Below, one piece after another: positions 26,420-35,970 of a DNA stretch of 64,000 nucleotides. This DNA is from Candidatus Thiodiazotropha endoloripes (GTDB lineage: Bacteria > Pseudomonadota > Gammaproteobacteria > Chromatiales > Chromatiaceae). The DNA is taken from assembly GCA_001709035.1 (NCBI GenBank), contig LVKA01000015.1:348663-412662 (forward strand), written 5' to 3'. The position numbers were made by a program, and so were the translations under genes. The notes under the pieces were generated by a model. It did no database searches. It had not been told where the DNA came from and worked only from the letters and a program-made list of their open reading frames with translations. Within the stretch, counting starts at the first letter, position 1; each line of letters starts with the position of its first letter.

Positions 26420-28174
26420 TTATTCAACCGGCTCTCCCATGAAACCTGAGAACTTCAGACACTGCTTGCCATTCACCGTCACAATCTGCACCGTCTCTCC
26501 CCGCCCCCTGCCAAAGCCCTGGATCACCGCCTCATTCTCCGAAACAGGCTGCAGTGGCAAACGCACCAGACTCTGACTCAGGTGGGGTGCCCGATAGTGC
26601 AGACACAAGACACCGCTCTCTTCACTCAACTGCAGGTCCTGGATGGAAAAATCCCCGTCGGGATTGATGGTTCGATAGCTTCCAAGACGTTGACGCCAGA
26701 CCGACTCCCAGGGATCCGATTCAATCTTATTCCCAAGCAGAATCTCCTCGCCCTGCCGATCGGCCACAAGCACGTCCATACCGTTCATCTGACGTGATCT
26801 GAAACGTAGATCCCCAAGCACCTGATAACCATCCGGCAGACTGTCGATACTCTGTTGTGTCAGCCCCAGGCTGCCATCATCGAATCGAACCAGGTCTAAG
26901 ATGCGCTCAATAATGCAGGCACATAACCTGGGTCGCTCCGGGTCGACCATCAACAGACCAAGATCGGTCGCATATCCGCCTGAAGGAGTTTCATAGCTGT
27001 TGGCATCCTGTTCATCCAGCTGTGCCACCTCAACCGAACCACTTCCACCCTGGGCAGTTAGGGCAAGCCCCAGGATGGTTGCCGCCAGTTCCCGCGCCAT
27101 ACGATTGCTACCGGCACCATTGGCCAGCACAACCACCCCCAAATCATGCTTGGGCAGGATCACCATCTCTGCACCAAACAACAGGGTGCTGCCACCATGG
27201 CGTACCTGCCGACCCGTTATCGGATACTCCTGAAGAAACCAGCCCAGTCCCGGAGAGACACCCAGTGAGATCTGGCCGTCGACCGTTTGTGGTGTCCACA
27301 TCTGTTCCAGTAGATCCGCCGGTAAACCTGGCACCTCCCGACGCAGCAGTGCCGACAACAATCGGCCCGCATCACGGGCAGACAAATAGAGCCCCAATGC
27401 AGGCATGTCACGCAGCGGCGGTAACGGCCTGACCTGGCCATCCAGATGGCCGGCTGAGAGTTGCTGTTGCATGTTGGCGGTCAGCTGGAAGCCGCTGTCG
27501 TTGATCGCCAAGGGTTTCAGCAGTTGTTCCTGAATCTGCTCGGCAAACTGCTTACCGGACTCTATCTCAATCAGATGACCCAGCAGGTCATAACCGAGAT
27601 TTGAATAGCTGTAGACCTTGTCAGGATGATAAGCGGCATACTCATTGCTGAGCAGTCCGGTGACCTGGGTAAAGTAGGTGTCGGTATACATCCCTTTACG
27701 CAGATCACTGGGTAGTCCACTGCGATGGCTAAGCAGTTGACGTGGGGTAACCGGCATAACTGATGACTCATGTCGTCGGATTGAGAATTGGTGGAGCTGT
27801 TCATTCAAAGGTGCATCCAGATCGACACGCTGCTGTGCCACCAGCTGCATCACACCCAGTGCTGTTACCGGCTTACTAAGAGAGCCTGCCCTGAATACCG
27901 TATCCGCAGTGACCAAACTCCCTGAACGGCTGTTTGCCTCGCCAAATCCCTCCAACCACAAAGCCCCCTCCCTGTTGACCAGGGCAACACTCAATCCGGG
28001 AACAAACTCCTCCTCGAGCATCCGTTCGATAAGCTTGATCGCCTCGGATCGCACCTGGGCCATACCGGCTTCCGGGATCAGACGATTCTGTTTTGACGCT
28101 TTGTTATCGACGACCGCACAGGACGACAACATGATGGTCAGCGTAACCAGTAAGACAGATATCTGAGGCTGCAC
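26420..28174 (-). CDS. beta-lactamase-family serine hydrolase, lipoprotein
   Basis: This 584-residue protein begins with a lipoprotein signal (IMLSSCAVV, lipid Cys near residue 19). The class C-type serine hydrolase domain spans about 40-390: the nucleophile motif is SLSK (FRAGSLSKPVTALGVMQLVA), the YxN motif is YSNLGYDLLG, and an HGG motif is RHGGSTLLFG. The C-terminal 190 residues form a separate beta-rich domain often seen in such hydrolases. Members are peptidases, esterases or amidases; the substrate cannot be told. It is a single gene facing away from the sigma operon. Confidence 0.87.
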   Translation of the reverse strand: MQPQISVLLVTLTIMLSSCAVVDNKASKQNRLIPEAGMAQVRSEAIKLIERMLEEEFVPGLSVALVNREGALWLEGFGEANSRSGSLVTADTVFRAGSLSKPVTALGVMQLVAQQRVDLDAPLNEQLHQFSIRRHESSVMPVTPRQLLSHRSGLPSDLRKGMYTDTYFTQVTGLLSNEYAAYHPDKVYSYSNLGYDLLGHLIEIESGKQFAEQIQEQLLKPLAINDSGFQLTANMQQQLSAGHLDGQVRPLPPLRDMPALGLYLSARDAGRLLSALLRREVPGLPADLLEQMWTPQTVDGQISLGVSPGLGWFLQEYPITGRQVRHGGSTLLFGAEMVILPKHDLGVVVLANGAGSNRMARELAATILGLALTAQGGSGSVEVAQLDEQDANSYETPSGGYATDLGLLMVDPERPRLCACIIERILDLVRFDDGSLGLTQQSIDSLPDGYQVLGDLRFRSRQMNGMDVLVADRQGEEILLGNKIESDPWESVWRQRLGSYRTINPDGDFSIQDLQLSEESGVLCLHYRAPHLSQSLVRLPLQPVSENEAVIQGFGRGRGETVQIVTVNGKQCLKFSGFMGEPVE

Positions 28175-28348
28175 AATGGACCTCTTGCAAAGTACATTCC
28201 GGGAGTCTGTTTACCATCCGGATTCACCGAAAACGCAGCATGAACAAAGGGTATCCTGCCTGTCATTTGGCAGCGAGAATCACCAGACTCGCCACCGCAT
28301 GACAGACACAATACCTCGATCCTTTGCCCATCCTGCTTTCCCCCATAA

Positions 28349-28367
28349 GGTGCGGTAAGGCCGCACC
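28349..28367. terminator. hairpin downstream of the small secreted protein gene
   Basis: GGTGCGG-TAAGG-CCGCACC forms a 7-bp GC stem just after the stop at 28390 (minus strand). There is no T run, so it is a weak terminator call. Confidence 0.4.
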
Positions 28368-28389
28368 CCAGGTTTCTCATGCTTAGACA

Positions 28390-28662
28390 TTACCAATTCA
28401 GCGGAGTGCCCACATCGATCAGAACGCTACCGTAACCTTCGTCAACACCACCCTGCAAAGTATGGCTGGTCTTGGCATAGCCACCGGAGTGAAGAATGGA
28501 GCTGCCATATGAGTCGCCGATTCCAGGCTGAACTGCGGTCGGCAGCATGGTGGAATTTACATGGCCGTCGTACAGATCGGGGTTCTGGCCGGTCACATCA
28601 AAGGGACTGGCATACAGGTTGGTTGAAAGAATCATTGCTGCAGTGACGATTAATGTTTTCAT
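28390..28662 (-). CDS. small secreted protein of unknown function
   Basis: MKTLIVTAAMILSTNLYA is a clear signal peptide; the mature protein has about 72 residues. It holds two related pieces, GDSYGSSILHSGG and DEGYGSVLIDVG. AGGAG lies seven bases before the ATG. The family is unknown to me. It is rich in Gly and Ser and has no cysteine. Confidence 0.7.
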   Translation of the reverse strand: MKTLIVTAAMILSTNLYASPFDVTGQNPDLYDGHVNSTMLPTAVQPGIGDSYGSSILHSGGYAKTSHTLQGGVDEGYGSVLIDVGTPLNW

Positions 28663-29192
28663 CTTATTTCTCCTAGTTTTGGATACGAGAACTGTTGTTT
28701 CAGCTTTCAGTAACCTATACGGGAGGTATCGGCAGTTGGATTCACATTCGTTTCAGATTTTTTCAGCCAGCCTTCAGAATCGACTGGGCTGATTCAGACA
28801 GAATCCTGATACCAGCCCCCAGAGCTGGAACGGCAGGATGAAAAAAAGCGGCTAAAACCGATCTGGTTTTGCGCTGAAGCTTTGATGGATCAGAAGGAAT
28901 CCCCAGTATCGGACCAAGGTAGTAAAGAACTCCGGATATCAGCCTGAATAATCAGCATAAATCCACTCTGCAGCATTCATCCGAAATAGAGCAAAGGTGT
29001 TGAAATACAAGCACATATCCCATTCCGTAACAATAGAGTCATATTCCTGCAATCTTAATTTGAGACGATACGACGGTGTTAAATCGACTGGTTGAATCCG
29101 CCCGCCTCACTGATCTGCAGGCCTATCGGTATCCAGCCGCACTGTTCCTCTGCCGACATTACATCGTAACAGCTGAATTGAGAGACGAAACC
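28663..29192. other. intergenic region
   Basis: About 530 bases between two divergent small genes. No gene, RNA or strong repeat was recognised. Confidence 0.35.
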
Positions 29193-29423
29193 ATGAACTC
29201 TAACACTGTACGCCCATACCGCAACACCAGCTATATCGATTACCTGGTGGGATGGAAATTTCTCTTCAACAAAGACTACCGGGATCATGTCAAGGAGCGC
29301 TGGACCGATCAGCCCTGGTTTCTGACCGGCATGGAAATCGTCACCGGGGTCGGCAGTATTTGCATCTCAATACTGTTTCCCCTGATGATTGCTTTTTTTG
29401 TAGCTGACGCCTGGGTTTTATAA
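29193..29423 (+). CDS. small membrane protein of unknown function
   Basis: Starting at ATG 29193 (GAGAG upstream) gives 76 residues; the longer frame from 29076 has a less likely N-terminus. The sequence has an aromatic soluble part (YIDYLVGWKFLFNKDYRDHV) and one C-terminal hydrophobic segment (ICISILFPLMIAFFVADAW). No family recognised. Confidence 0.6.
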   Translation: MNSNTVRPYRNTSYIDYLVGWKFLFNKDYRDHVKERWTDQPWFLTGMEIVTGVGSICISILFPLMIAFFVADAWVL

Positions 29424-29943
29424 GATCTGATCCTCAAAAATCCAGCAAAAACCTGCTTCTGCAGATAGACATTGTGGCGGATGCTAGCAGCGAATAGCTC
29501 CTCACGGCACATCAGTTGTCCGCACCGTTTGATATTTCCAGGCTGAACAAACAGCTACTGAACAATTGAACCCGCCCGCAACCCAATGCTTCAAGAGTGA
29601 ACCCCAAAAGCTGGTTTAACATTTAAACCCGAGCACTGTTGTTACGCTTGAATCCCGCCGCACCATTGGAGATGGTGCTGCAAGACCACCCACAAATCTG
29701 ATCAAACCTGGCTGGATTTAAATCGTAAATAACACCTCTCAGTCAATCAGAAAATAAATCCGATTCTGTCGGATCCTTTTACATTCTCACCCACCACTGC
29801 GCAGTAACTGTTTGTTTTTATTTACTTGGCATAGATTCTGCTTTTTTAACATGAAACGGTTATTACTACCCTACTTCCTGAAACAAGAGCTGACCTATGT
29901 TTAGGTTGGCCAATTAACGACCAGACCAATACAGGATGTGACC
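29424..29943. other. intergenic region
   Basis: About 520 AT-rich bases without a supported gene. No strong hairpin was noticed. Confidence 0.35.
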
Positions 29944-30255
29944 ATGAGCAATCTGGAATCCTACTCAATCTCCACACTGAGACAGTGTGATGATCTAAAA
30001 CTGAAAATTGCCAGGCATACACCACCTCAAAACGACACTGACGAGAGGATGATTCGTATCTACAAACGTCTGCTAATCAGGGATCGAAACTACCTGCATA
30101 ATCTGGAACTGTTAAAAATCAAACAGACCATGCACTTGGATTCCAAGCCACTGTTACCGAACAAGCTGCATTCAACAGCAGAATGCCCATCGTCGTTAGA
30201 CCTGGATGAGTTCAGATCTCTGCTCGATGAAAATTCAAAGCTAGTCTTGAGTTAA
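29944..30255 (+). CDS. small hypothetical cytoplasmic protein
   Basis: MSNLESYSISTLRQCDDLKL begins a 103-residue frame with AGG upstream; a GTG two codons before is an alternative start. The middle (RMIRIYKRLLIRDRNYLHNL) is basic and probably helical. The tail (LDLDEFRSLLDENSKLVLS) is acidic. No family recognised. Confidence 0.5.
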   Translation: MSNLESYSISTLRQCDDLKLKIARHTPPQNDTDERMIRIYKRLLIRDRNYLHNLELLKIKQTMHLDSKPLLPNKLHSTAECPSSLDLDEFRSLLDENSKLVLS

Positions 30256-30594
30256 TCGTCAATCAACCTATCCTGATTTCAGTCGGGAGATTGAGCCTCA
30301 CCATTCGCAATAAAGAATCCCTACTTTAATACCATCGAATCGACTTCCGGATCAGTAGCAACACTTTTTTTACAAAGTGAGTCCGGGCAATTGTAGTTCA
30401 AATCCACCCGATAAGTTGCCAACTCCTGTGCAGGAGAAACGGGCTTATCTTATAGATCAGTCCGGCAATTTATGGGGAAGATCGGTGAGTAACATTTTTT
30501 AAATAATGTTGAAAATTTTCACTTTACATGACAGGAAAAAATCGTTTATAGATAACATCGCATATAACAAGGAAATGTCATTAAGGAAGATATC
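30256..30594. other. intergenic region upstream of a secreted protein gene
   Basis: About 340 AT-rich bases that should contain the promoter of the next gene. Nothing else seen. Confidence 0.35.
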
Positions 30595-31125
30595 ATGAAA
30601 AGAACTCTGCTCTATCTCACTCTATGCTCTCTACTGCTGGCAACCCCGACCCGGGCTGGTGACTTCAAAGTTCTCGAACTTCAATACATCATGCCTCACG
30701 AATATCCCTGGGTGAATGTGATCACCACGGAGGCTGACTGGGGCAACTTCTACTATAACGAACTATTACCAGCCAACGGAATAAACTGCGTATTTCCTAC
30801 AGAGACGCCTGTTAAGCAGGACGACCCCTGTTTAACAGGGCCGCCAGATGTGGATTTCAAAACCTCACAAATTGTCGTCGGAGGACTTGGCCTAAAACCC
30901 AGCAGCGACTTTCAGGCTATGGTTGCGGATGTGGATACAACCCAGTCAACAGACCTGGTGATCAACATCATTGACGGAGCTCCCGCCGATGAGTGCATTC
31001 TACTGCCAGTGGTCAGCCTTGAGATGATGACCCTGGTCATTGAAAAATCGGATAAACCTGTAAAGGTCAATGTGCATAACGCAACCCTTCACTGCCAGAC
31101 CTATGGCGCACTATCCAACTACTGA
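30595..31125 (+). CDS. secreted protein of unknown function, Cys-containing
   Basis: This 176-residue protein has a signal peptide (MKRTLLYLTLCSLLLATPTRA) and AAGGA before the ATG. The mature part has four cysteines (INCVFP, DPCLTG, DECILL, LHCQTY), possibly two disulfides. The pattern TSQIVVGGLGLKPSSDFQAM and PVSLEMMTLVIEKSDKP-like C-terminal beta strands suggest a compact beta domain. No family recognised. It forms its own unit with a strong hairpin downstream. Confidence 0.7.
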   Translation: MKRTLLYLTLCSLLLATPTRAGDFKVLELQYIMPHEYPWVNVITTEADWGNFYYNELLPANGINCVFPTETPVKQDDPCLTGPPDVDFKTSQIVVGGLGLKPSSDFQAMVADVDTTQSTDLVINIIDGAPADECILLPVVSLEMMTLVIEKSDKPVKVNVHNATLHCQTYGALSNY

Positions 31126-31163
31126 AGATTTGATTCAAAGCCTGTTGATGCAGTTTGAATACT

Positions 31164-31207
31164 CCATACTTCCCCATCCCGGTAGATGCCCGGATGGGGA
31201 AGTATGG
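31164..31207. terminator. perfect 16-bp stem hairpin after the secreted protein gene
   Basis: CCATACTTCCCCATCC pairs with GGATGGGGAAGTATGG across a 12-base spacer. There is no T run directly after it, so it may be a repeat-derived hairpin that also stops transcription or protects RNA. Confidence 0.55.
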
Positions 31208-31466
31208 GCCAGAAAGCTATTGATCTACGTTTCACAGGATCAATCAGATTCTCTTTAAGCAAGCAGAGCCTTATACCAACTCATATCCTGCAGGTAAACC
31301 ATGCTCAAGATGGCTACAGGCATTGCTCTTAAATGCTCAAATACCATCTCCACCCAAAGACATGCTAAAATCTTCTGACCACAAACTAACGATCCTGTAA
31401 CCACCTTACTGTTCAGAATCTCATCAGCTCCTCCAGAAGGCCCACCAGGGTAACTGGACACACTCT

Positions 31467-32276
31467 ATGTCGGCATCCGAATTTCATATCAGCGTAGATC
31501 AACCATCTGCAAATCCGGTTGAATTACTGGCCGAAGCCAGCGGCCTTTCCCGACAAACCATCAAAAAAACAATGTGGAAGGGAGCCGTCTGGTTGGAACG
31601 GGACGGCGGTGTACGGCGTATACGGCGAGCCAAAAGCCGTCTGCAACAAGGTGACCGCTTACACCTCTATCACAACGAACAAGTTCTGGCTGAAGAACCG
31701 GCAGAGGCCCGCCTGGTGGCGGATGAAGGGGACTTCAGTGTCTGGTTCAAACCCAAAGGGATGCGCTCCCATGGCTCCAAGTGGGGTGATCACTGCGCAA
31801 TCGATCGATGGGTGCAAACCAACCTGAAGCCTGAACGACCCGTCTTTCTGGTGCATCGACTGGATCGGGCAACAGACGGTCTGATGGTTCTGGCCCACAG
31901 GAAACGGGTTGCCACAGAACTGGCCCGACTGTTTCGCGAACGAAAAATCGTAAAACGCTATCAGGCCTGGGTGGTGGGACACTATGTCGCTGATGAGAAT
32001 AGAAGCCTGATCGAGGAACCGATCGATGGCCGCCCGGCGATAAGTCGGGTAAGCCTGCTTCAATATAACCCGCAACAGGACCGCTCACTGCTCCAGGTTG
32101 AGATTGATACCGGACGTAAACACCAGATACGCAGACACTTGAGCGGGATCGGATACCCTGTGGTGGGTGACCGTCTCTATTGCGATATCAGCTTCGATGA
32201 GGATCTGCAATTGACCTGCGTCTATCTTGAGATCCCCGAAAGCGCTGAAAATGTGGCTGGAACATATCAGGCCTGA
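31467..32276 (+). CDS. RluA-family RNA pseudouridine synthase
   Basis: This 269-residue protein has an N-terminal S4-like part (SGLSRQTIKKTMWKGAVWLE) and the RluA catalytic core with HRLDRATDGLMVLAH (catalytic Asp133). Further signatures are KPKGMRSHGS and VEIDTGRKHQIRRHLSGIGYPVVGD. It converts a uridine in rRNA or tRNA to pseudouridine. Which one (RluA, RluC, RluD or TruC type) cannot be told. Start codon ATG 31467 has no strong ribosome site. Confidence 0.9.
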   Translation: MSASEFHISVDQPSANPVELLAEASGLSRQTIKKTMWKGAVWLERDGGVRRIRRAKSRLQQGDRLHLYHNEQVLAEEPAEARLVADEGDFSVWFKPKGMRSHGSKWGDHCAIDRWVQTNLKPERPVFLVHRLDRATDGLMVLAHRKRVATELARLFRERKIVKRYQAWVVGHYVADENRSLIEEPIDGRPAISRVSLLQYNPQQDRSLLQVEIDTGRKHQIRRHLSGIGYPVVGDRLYCDISFDEDLQLTCVYLEIPESAENVAGTYQA

Positions 32277-32385
32277 GGCGCTTTTCGTAGCAATCCGCGC
32301 TCATCAGTTGTTACAAGAATCTACCGCTGATGAATTCAACTTTCCTCATCCCAGCGAATGCCGGGATCCAGAATTCTCCCTGCAA

Positions 32386-32400
32386 CTAGGGCCTGTTAAC
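32386..32400. repeat. solo end of the GGGCCTGTTAAC element
   Basis: CTAGGGCCTGTTAAC is the same as the left end of the MITE at 18833-19021, preceded by a CCCAGCGAATGCCGGGATCC repeat-like stretch (32351-32370). No partner end nearby. Confidence 0.5.
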
Positions 32401-32549
32401 GTTCTCCGGGTAAATGGATCTAAATCTCTACAGAGGCTACTTTGCTATTGGTGAGGATTTGAGGTGATTGGCGGCCAATCTCAGCCAATTGCATCTGAGC
32501 TTTATTTTTTGAACCATACCGGACCGCAGTGCCCCGCTCTGATGACTTA

Positions 32550-33062
32550 TCAGTCAGTTTGCATAAACCGCCCTACAGCATTCCGTACCGACTCAAGCCC
32601 AATATCCTCCAGCGCAACCTGATTGATTTTCATCCATCTTGTTTCAACCACATCATCACCAACAACAATCTCTGGTTTCTCCTCCAGTTGCAAAAGGAAA
32701 AACGCATCAGTGGTGTAGTATTGGATATCTGCATAGAGATAGCGATTGCCATAAGAGAACAAATAACGCCAACTACGTTCACTGACAAGTAGATTCAACT
32801 CTTCACTGATCTCCCGGCTCAGAGCCACTTCCAAAGATTCTTGATAGTCAACAAATCCACCTGGCAGATCGAGCATACCCTGACATGGATTATGCTTTCT
32901 CACAGTCAACAGTATCTCATCCTGACATCTCAGAACTGCACCGACCGCAGCGGCGGCGTTGTGGTAATAGGTAAATTTACATTTATTGCAAAACCACTGT
33001 TTTCCCTCATGCCAATCCAGCCCCTCGTTGCCGCAATGAGGACAAAAATTCAATCTCTTCAT
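32550..33062 (-). CDS. Nudix hydrolase with N-terminal zinc ribbon
   Basis: This 170-residue protein begins with a zinc ribbon (CPHCGN and CNKC; Cys7, Cys10, Cys25, Cys28). The Nudix box follows: GGFVDYQESLEVALSREISEELNL fits Gx5Ex7REUxEExGU up to the final Gly, which is Asn here. Zinc-ribbon Nudix proteins include NADH pyrophosphatases, so a nucleotide diphosphate such as NADH, ADP-ribose or an oxidised nucleotide is a likely substrate. The usual SQPWPFPxS array of NudC is absent. It stands alone. Confidence 0.88.
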   Translation of the reverse strand: MKRLNFCPHCGNEGLDWHEGKQWFCNKCKFTYYHNAAAAVGAVLRCQDEILLTVRKHNPCQGMLDLPGGFVDYQESLEVALSREISEELNLLVSERSWRYLFSYGNRYLYADIQYYTTDAFFLLQLEEKPEIVVGDDVVETRWMKINQVALEDIGLESVRNAVGRFMQTD

Positions 33063-33339
33063 AGCCTACCCTGTTAGATTCCACGCATCTGCATCCCTGT
33101 AGGGGATTAGTTATCACAAAAAACCAGTTAATAAACATAAGTATAAATCTATTCACCTGATGCTGGCCGGTTTCAGGGAACACCCATAGCCGGCAGTGGG
33201 TCTAAAATAGAATAATAAAGACCTCTTTGGTTCATGCTTCATCCCCTGACGGATTGGGGATCCAGACTGATCAAGTCTATGGATTACACATTCTCCGGTA
33301 TCACGGAGTCAGAGGTCCCTAAATATCGTGGAGTGGATT

Positions 33340-34701
33340 GTGGCTCAACACACCGTGTCATTGTTTCTCTTCCTCTGTTTCTGTTTCAGTAGCGCAGGCC
33401 CGCTGTATGCTGAAACTCAAAGCCCAAAGGCGCTTCTACTTGAGGTCTCCGGCACCATCGGTCCCGCCACTGCAGACTATCTGGACAGAGCACTGAGCAA
33501 GGCGGAAAGTGAGGCCGCAGAGCTGGTGTTGTTGCAGATGGATACTCCGGGTGGCCTGGATACCTCAATGCGGGCGATCATAAAACGGATTATCGCCTCC
33601 CAGGTTCCCGTGGTCACCTATGTGGCGCCCAGTGGGGCTCGAGCCGCCAGTGCCGGCACCTACATACTCTACGCCAGCCATTTCGCCGCCATGGCGCCAG
33701 CAACCAACCTGGGAGCCGCCACGCCGGTATCCCTGGGTGGCACACCAAACACCAGCCCTGATAAATCCAAAGCAAAAGGTGAGCAGGAGACTGCCCCATC
33801 CCCGACAACGGATGCCAAGAACAACAAAGCGATTAACGATGCAGCCGCTTACATACGCAGCCTCGCCAAGCTACGTAACAGAAATGCCGATTGGGCGGAA
33901 AAGGCGGTTCGTGAGGCCGCCAGCCTCTCTGCGGAGGAAGCCATGAAGCTGGGTGTGATTGATCTGGTTGCGGCAGACATCAACGCTCTGCTCGCTGAGC
34001 TGAACGGCAAAGAAGTGCAGCTCCCGCTCGGCAAGAAGAACCTGAATACACAAGGCATTGTCCTGGAGAAACATCTGCCTGATTGGCAAAGCCAGTTTTT
34101 GAGTATTATCAGTAATCCAAACCTGGCCTATATCCTGATGCTGGTGGGCATCTATGGTCTGATCTATGAATTTGCCAATCCCGGTTCCATCGTACCCGGT
34201 ACCGTGGGCGCTATCGCCCTGCTGTTAGCCCTCTATGCGTTTCACCTACTGCCGATCAATTATGCCGGTGTCGCATTGATCCTGCTCGGATTCGCACTGA
34301 TGGCCGCAGAAGCCTTTGTACCCAGTTTCGGCGCCCTGGGTATCGGCGGCGTGGCCGCCTTCATCATCGGCTCACTGATTCTTATCGATACCGACCAGGC
34401 CGGCTATGGCATATCACTCCCACTGATACTGGCCGTCGCCGCCAGCAGTGCCTTCATCATGACCTTTGTCATCGGCATGGCGATCAAGTCCCGCAACCGC
34501 CCTGTCGTGAGCGGTCGTGAGGAGATGCTGACCAGTGTCGGTGTGGTGGCTGAAGATTTCAGTGGCGAAGGTGATATCAGAGTCCACGGTGAGATTTGGC
34601 GGGCCCAATCTGCACAACCCCTGAAAAAAGATCAGCTGGTGGAGATTACCGGCAGAGAGGGCCTGATACTGAAAGTTATGCCGACTGATAAGGAGAAGTG
34701 A
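33340..34701 (+). CDS. NfeD-family membrane serine protease-like protein
   Basis: A GTG at 33340, with GGAG seven bases before it, is the likelier start; an earlier GTG at 33328 is in frame. The product of about 453 residues has a signal peptide ([17 protein letters not shown]), a ClpP/SppA-type domain with the serine region [20 protein letters not shown], four to five membrane helices and a C-terminal OB-fold ([20 protein letters not shown]). It should act with the slipin encoded next, whose C-terminus such proteases can cleave. Reading frames nearly touch. It likely helps control membrane microdomains or protein quality. Confidence 0.88.
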   Translation: MAQHTVSLFLFLCFCFSSAGPLYAETQSPKALLLEVSGTIGPATADYLDRALSKAESEAAELVLLQMDTPGGLDTSMRAIIKRIIASQVPVVTYVAPSGARAASAGTYILYASHFAAMAPATNLGAATPVSLGGTPNTSPDKSKAKGEQETAPSPTTDAKNNKAINDAAAYIRSLAKLRNRNADWAEKAVREAASLSAEEAMKLGVIDLVAADINALLAELNGKEVQLPLGKKNLNTQGIVLEKHLPDWQSQFLSIISNPNLAYILMLVGIYGLIYEFANPGSIVPGTVGAIALLLALYAFHLLPINYAGVALILLGFALMAAEAFVPSFGALGIGGVAAFIIGSLILIDTDQAGYGISLPLILAVAASSAFIMTFVIGMAIKSRNRPVVSGREEMLTSVGVVAEDFSGEGDIRVHGEIWRAQSAQPLKKDQLVEITGREGLILKVMPTDKEK

Positions 34702-34703
34702 TC

Positions 34704-35459
34704 ATGACGCTCTACTTCTATGCGGTTATTCTATTTTTGCTGGTTGCCTTCCTGGCCTCTGCGCTGAAGATTCTGCGTGAATATGAACGAGGCGTGGTCT
34801 TCATGTTGGGTCGCTTCTGGCGGGTCAAGGGGCCTGGATTGATCATCATAATTCCGATCATCCAGCAATTCGTCAGAGTTGATCTGAGGACTATCGTCTT
34901 GGACGTACCCTCCCAGGATGTGATCTCCCGGGACAATGTCTCGGTCAAGGTCAATGCCGTGGTCTACTTCCGTGTACTCGATCCCGAGCGGGCCATCATC
35001 CAGGTAGAGGACTATATGGCGGCTACCAGTCAGCTTGCCCAGACCACCCTGCGCTCGGTACTTGGCCAGCACGAGCTGGATGAGATGCTGGCAGAGCGGG
35101 AACGGCTCAACAACGACGTAAGGAAAATCCTCGATCAACAGACCGATACCTGGGGGATCAAGGTCTCCAACGTGGAAATCAAACATGTCGATCTGGATGA
35201 CAGCATGATTCGTGCAATCGCCCGGCAAGCCGAGGCGGAACGGGCCAGGCGAGCCAAGGTAATCCATGCGGAAGGCGAACAGCAGGCGGCGAAGAAACTG
35301 GTCGAGGCGGCCAAAACCCTCTCCGAACAACCACAGGCGATTCAACTCAGATACCTGGAGACATTGACTGAAGTGGCTGGCGACAAGAGCCACACCCTGG
35401 TCTTTCCTCTGCCGATGGATCTGTTGGAACCGCTTCTGAAGCGGAAAGAGACAGATTGA
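34704..35459 (+). CDS. slipin/stomatin-like SPFH-domain membrane protein
   Basis: The ATG at 34704 follows AAGGAG eight bases upstream and gives 251 residues. One N-terminal membrane helix ([20 protein letters not shown]) leads into the SPFH domain ([40 protein letters not shown]). The helical C-terminal part has [20 protein letters not shown]. It forms oligomers in the membrane and is the usual partner of NfeD. The pair is co-transcribed. Confidence 0.93.
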   Translation: MTLYFYAVILFLLVAFLASALKILREYERGVVFMLGRFWRVKGPGLIIIIPIIQQFVRVDLRTIVLDVPSQDVISRDNVSVKVNAVVYFRVLDPERAIIQVEDYMAATSQLAQTTLRSVLGQHELDEMLAERERLNNDVRKILDQQTDTWGIKVSNVEIKHVDLDDSMIRAIARQAEAERARRAKVIHAEGEQQAAKKLVEAAKTLSEQPQAIQLRYLETLTEVAGDKSHTLVFPLPMDLLEPLLKRKETD

Positions 35460-35884
35460 ACGACAAGCTGTTTACTACGGTCATCTGATGCTGACGCTTC
35501 AGGGTAGGAGTTGTAACCAGAATCGTTAACACGAACCCTATCGGCGTTTGCCATGGATCCTGAGAAAACTCGCTGATCGCTTCGAGCACGCGCTTGCATC
35601 GCCGTGTCGGTAACAGGCGGTTGTTCTGCATTGAATGATTTGAAAAGGCTGATGTGACTGCCCAATGAGCGCAAGGACAGAGATAAAGGATTGGCCGATT
35701 GCTCATCCAGATTGATCTGATCACTGGAACCGCCACCGCATCCGGTTAACATGACAAACAGAACCACTGCACTGAGTTTGTAACGAGCATCATTCCATTG
35801 ATCGCACTCTGTCCTTGGCGTGGGATGGCTATCCGATGCATCCGCCGATGCTCCTTGAACTCGCTGCACCTCCCTGCACAACAT
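35342..35884 (-). pseudogene. lipoprotein-like fragment, probably decayed
   Basis: The frame contains a clean lipoprotein signal, KLSAVVLFVMLTGCGGGSSD, but it starts 38 residues inside the frame with no Met and no good ribosome site before it. After it comes Ser/Asn-rich sequence, and the frame overlaps the end of the slipin gene on the other strand by 118 bases. Beta-propeller lipoproteins often start this way, and the neighbour upstream is one, so it may be a truncated relative. A real small lipoprotein starting at GTG or TTG is possible. Confidence 0.35.
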
Positions 35885-35970
35885 TGGAGCACGCCGCTCA
35901 GACCCATTCCTTAAGCTGGCCTCTAATTAAAGATTAGAATCGACAAGCTACAGGGGTTAATAAGGAGCTG

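Noticed and set aside
34731-35393. 220-codon frame opposite the slipin gene
   Set aside because: Shadow of a well-supported SPFH gene.
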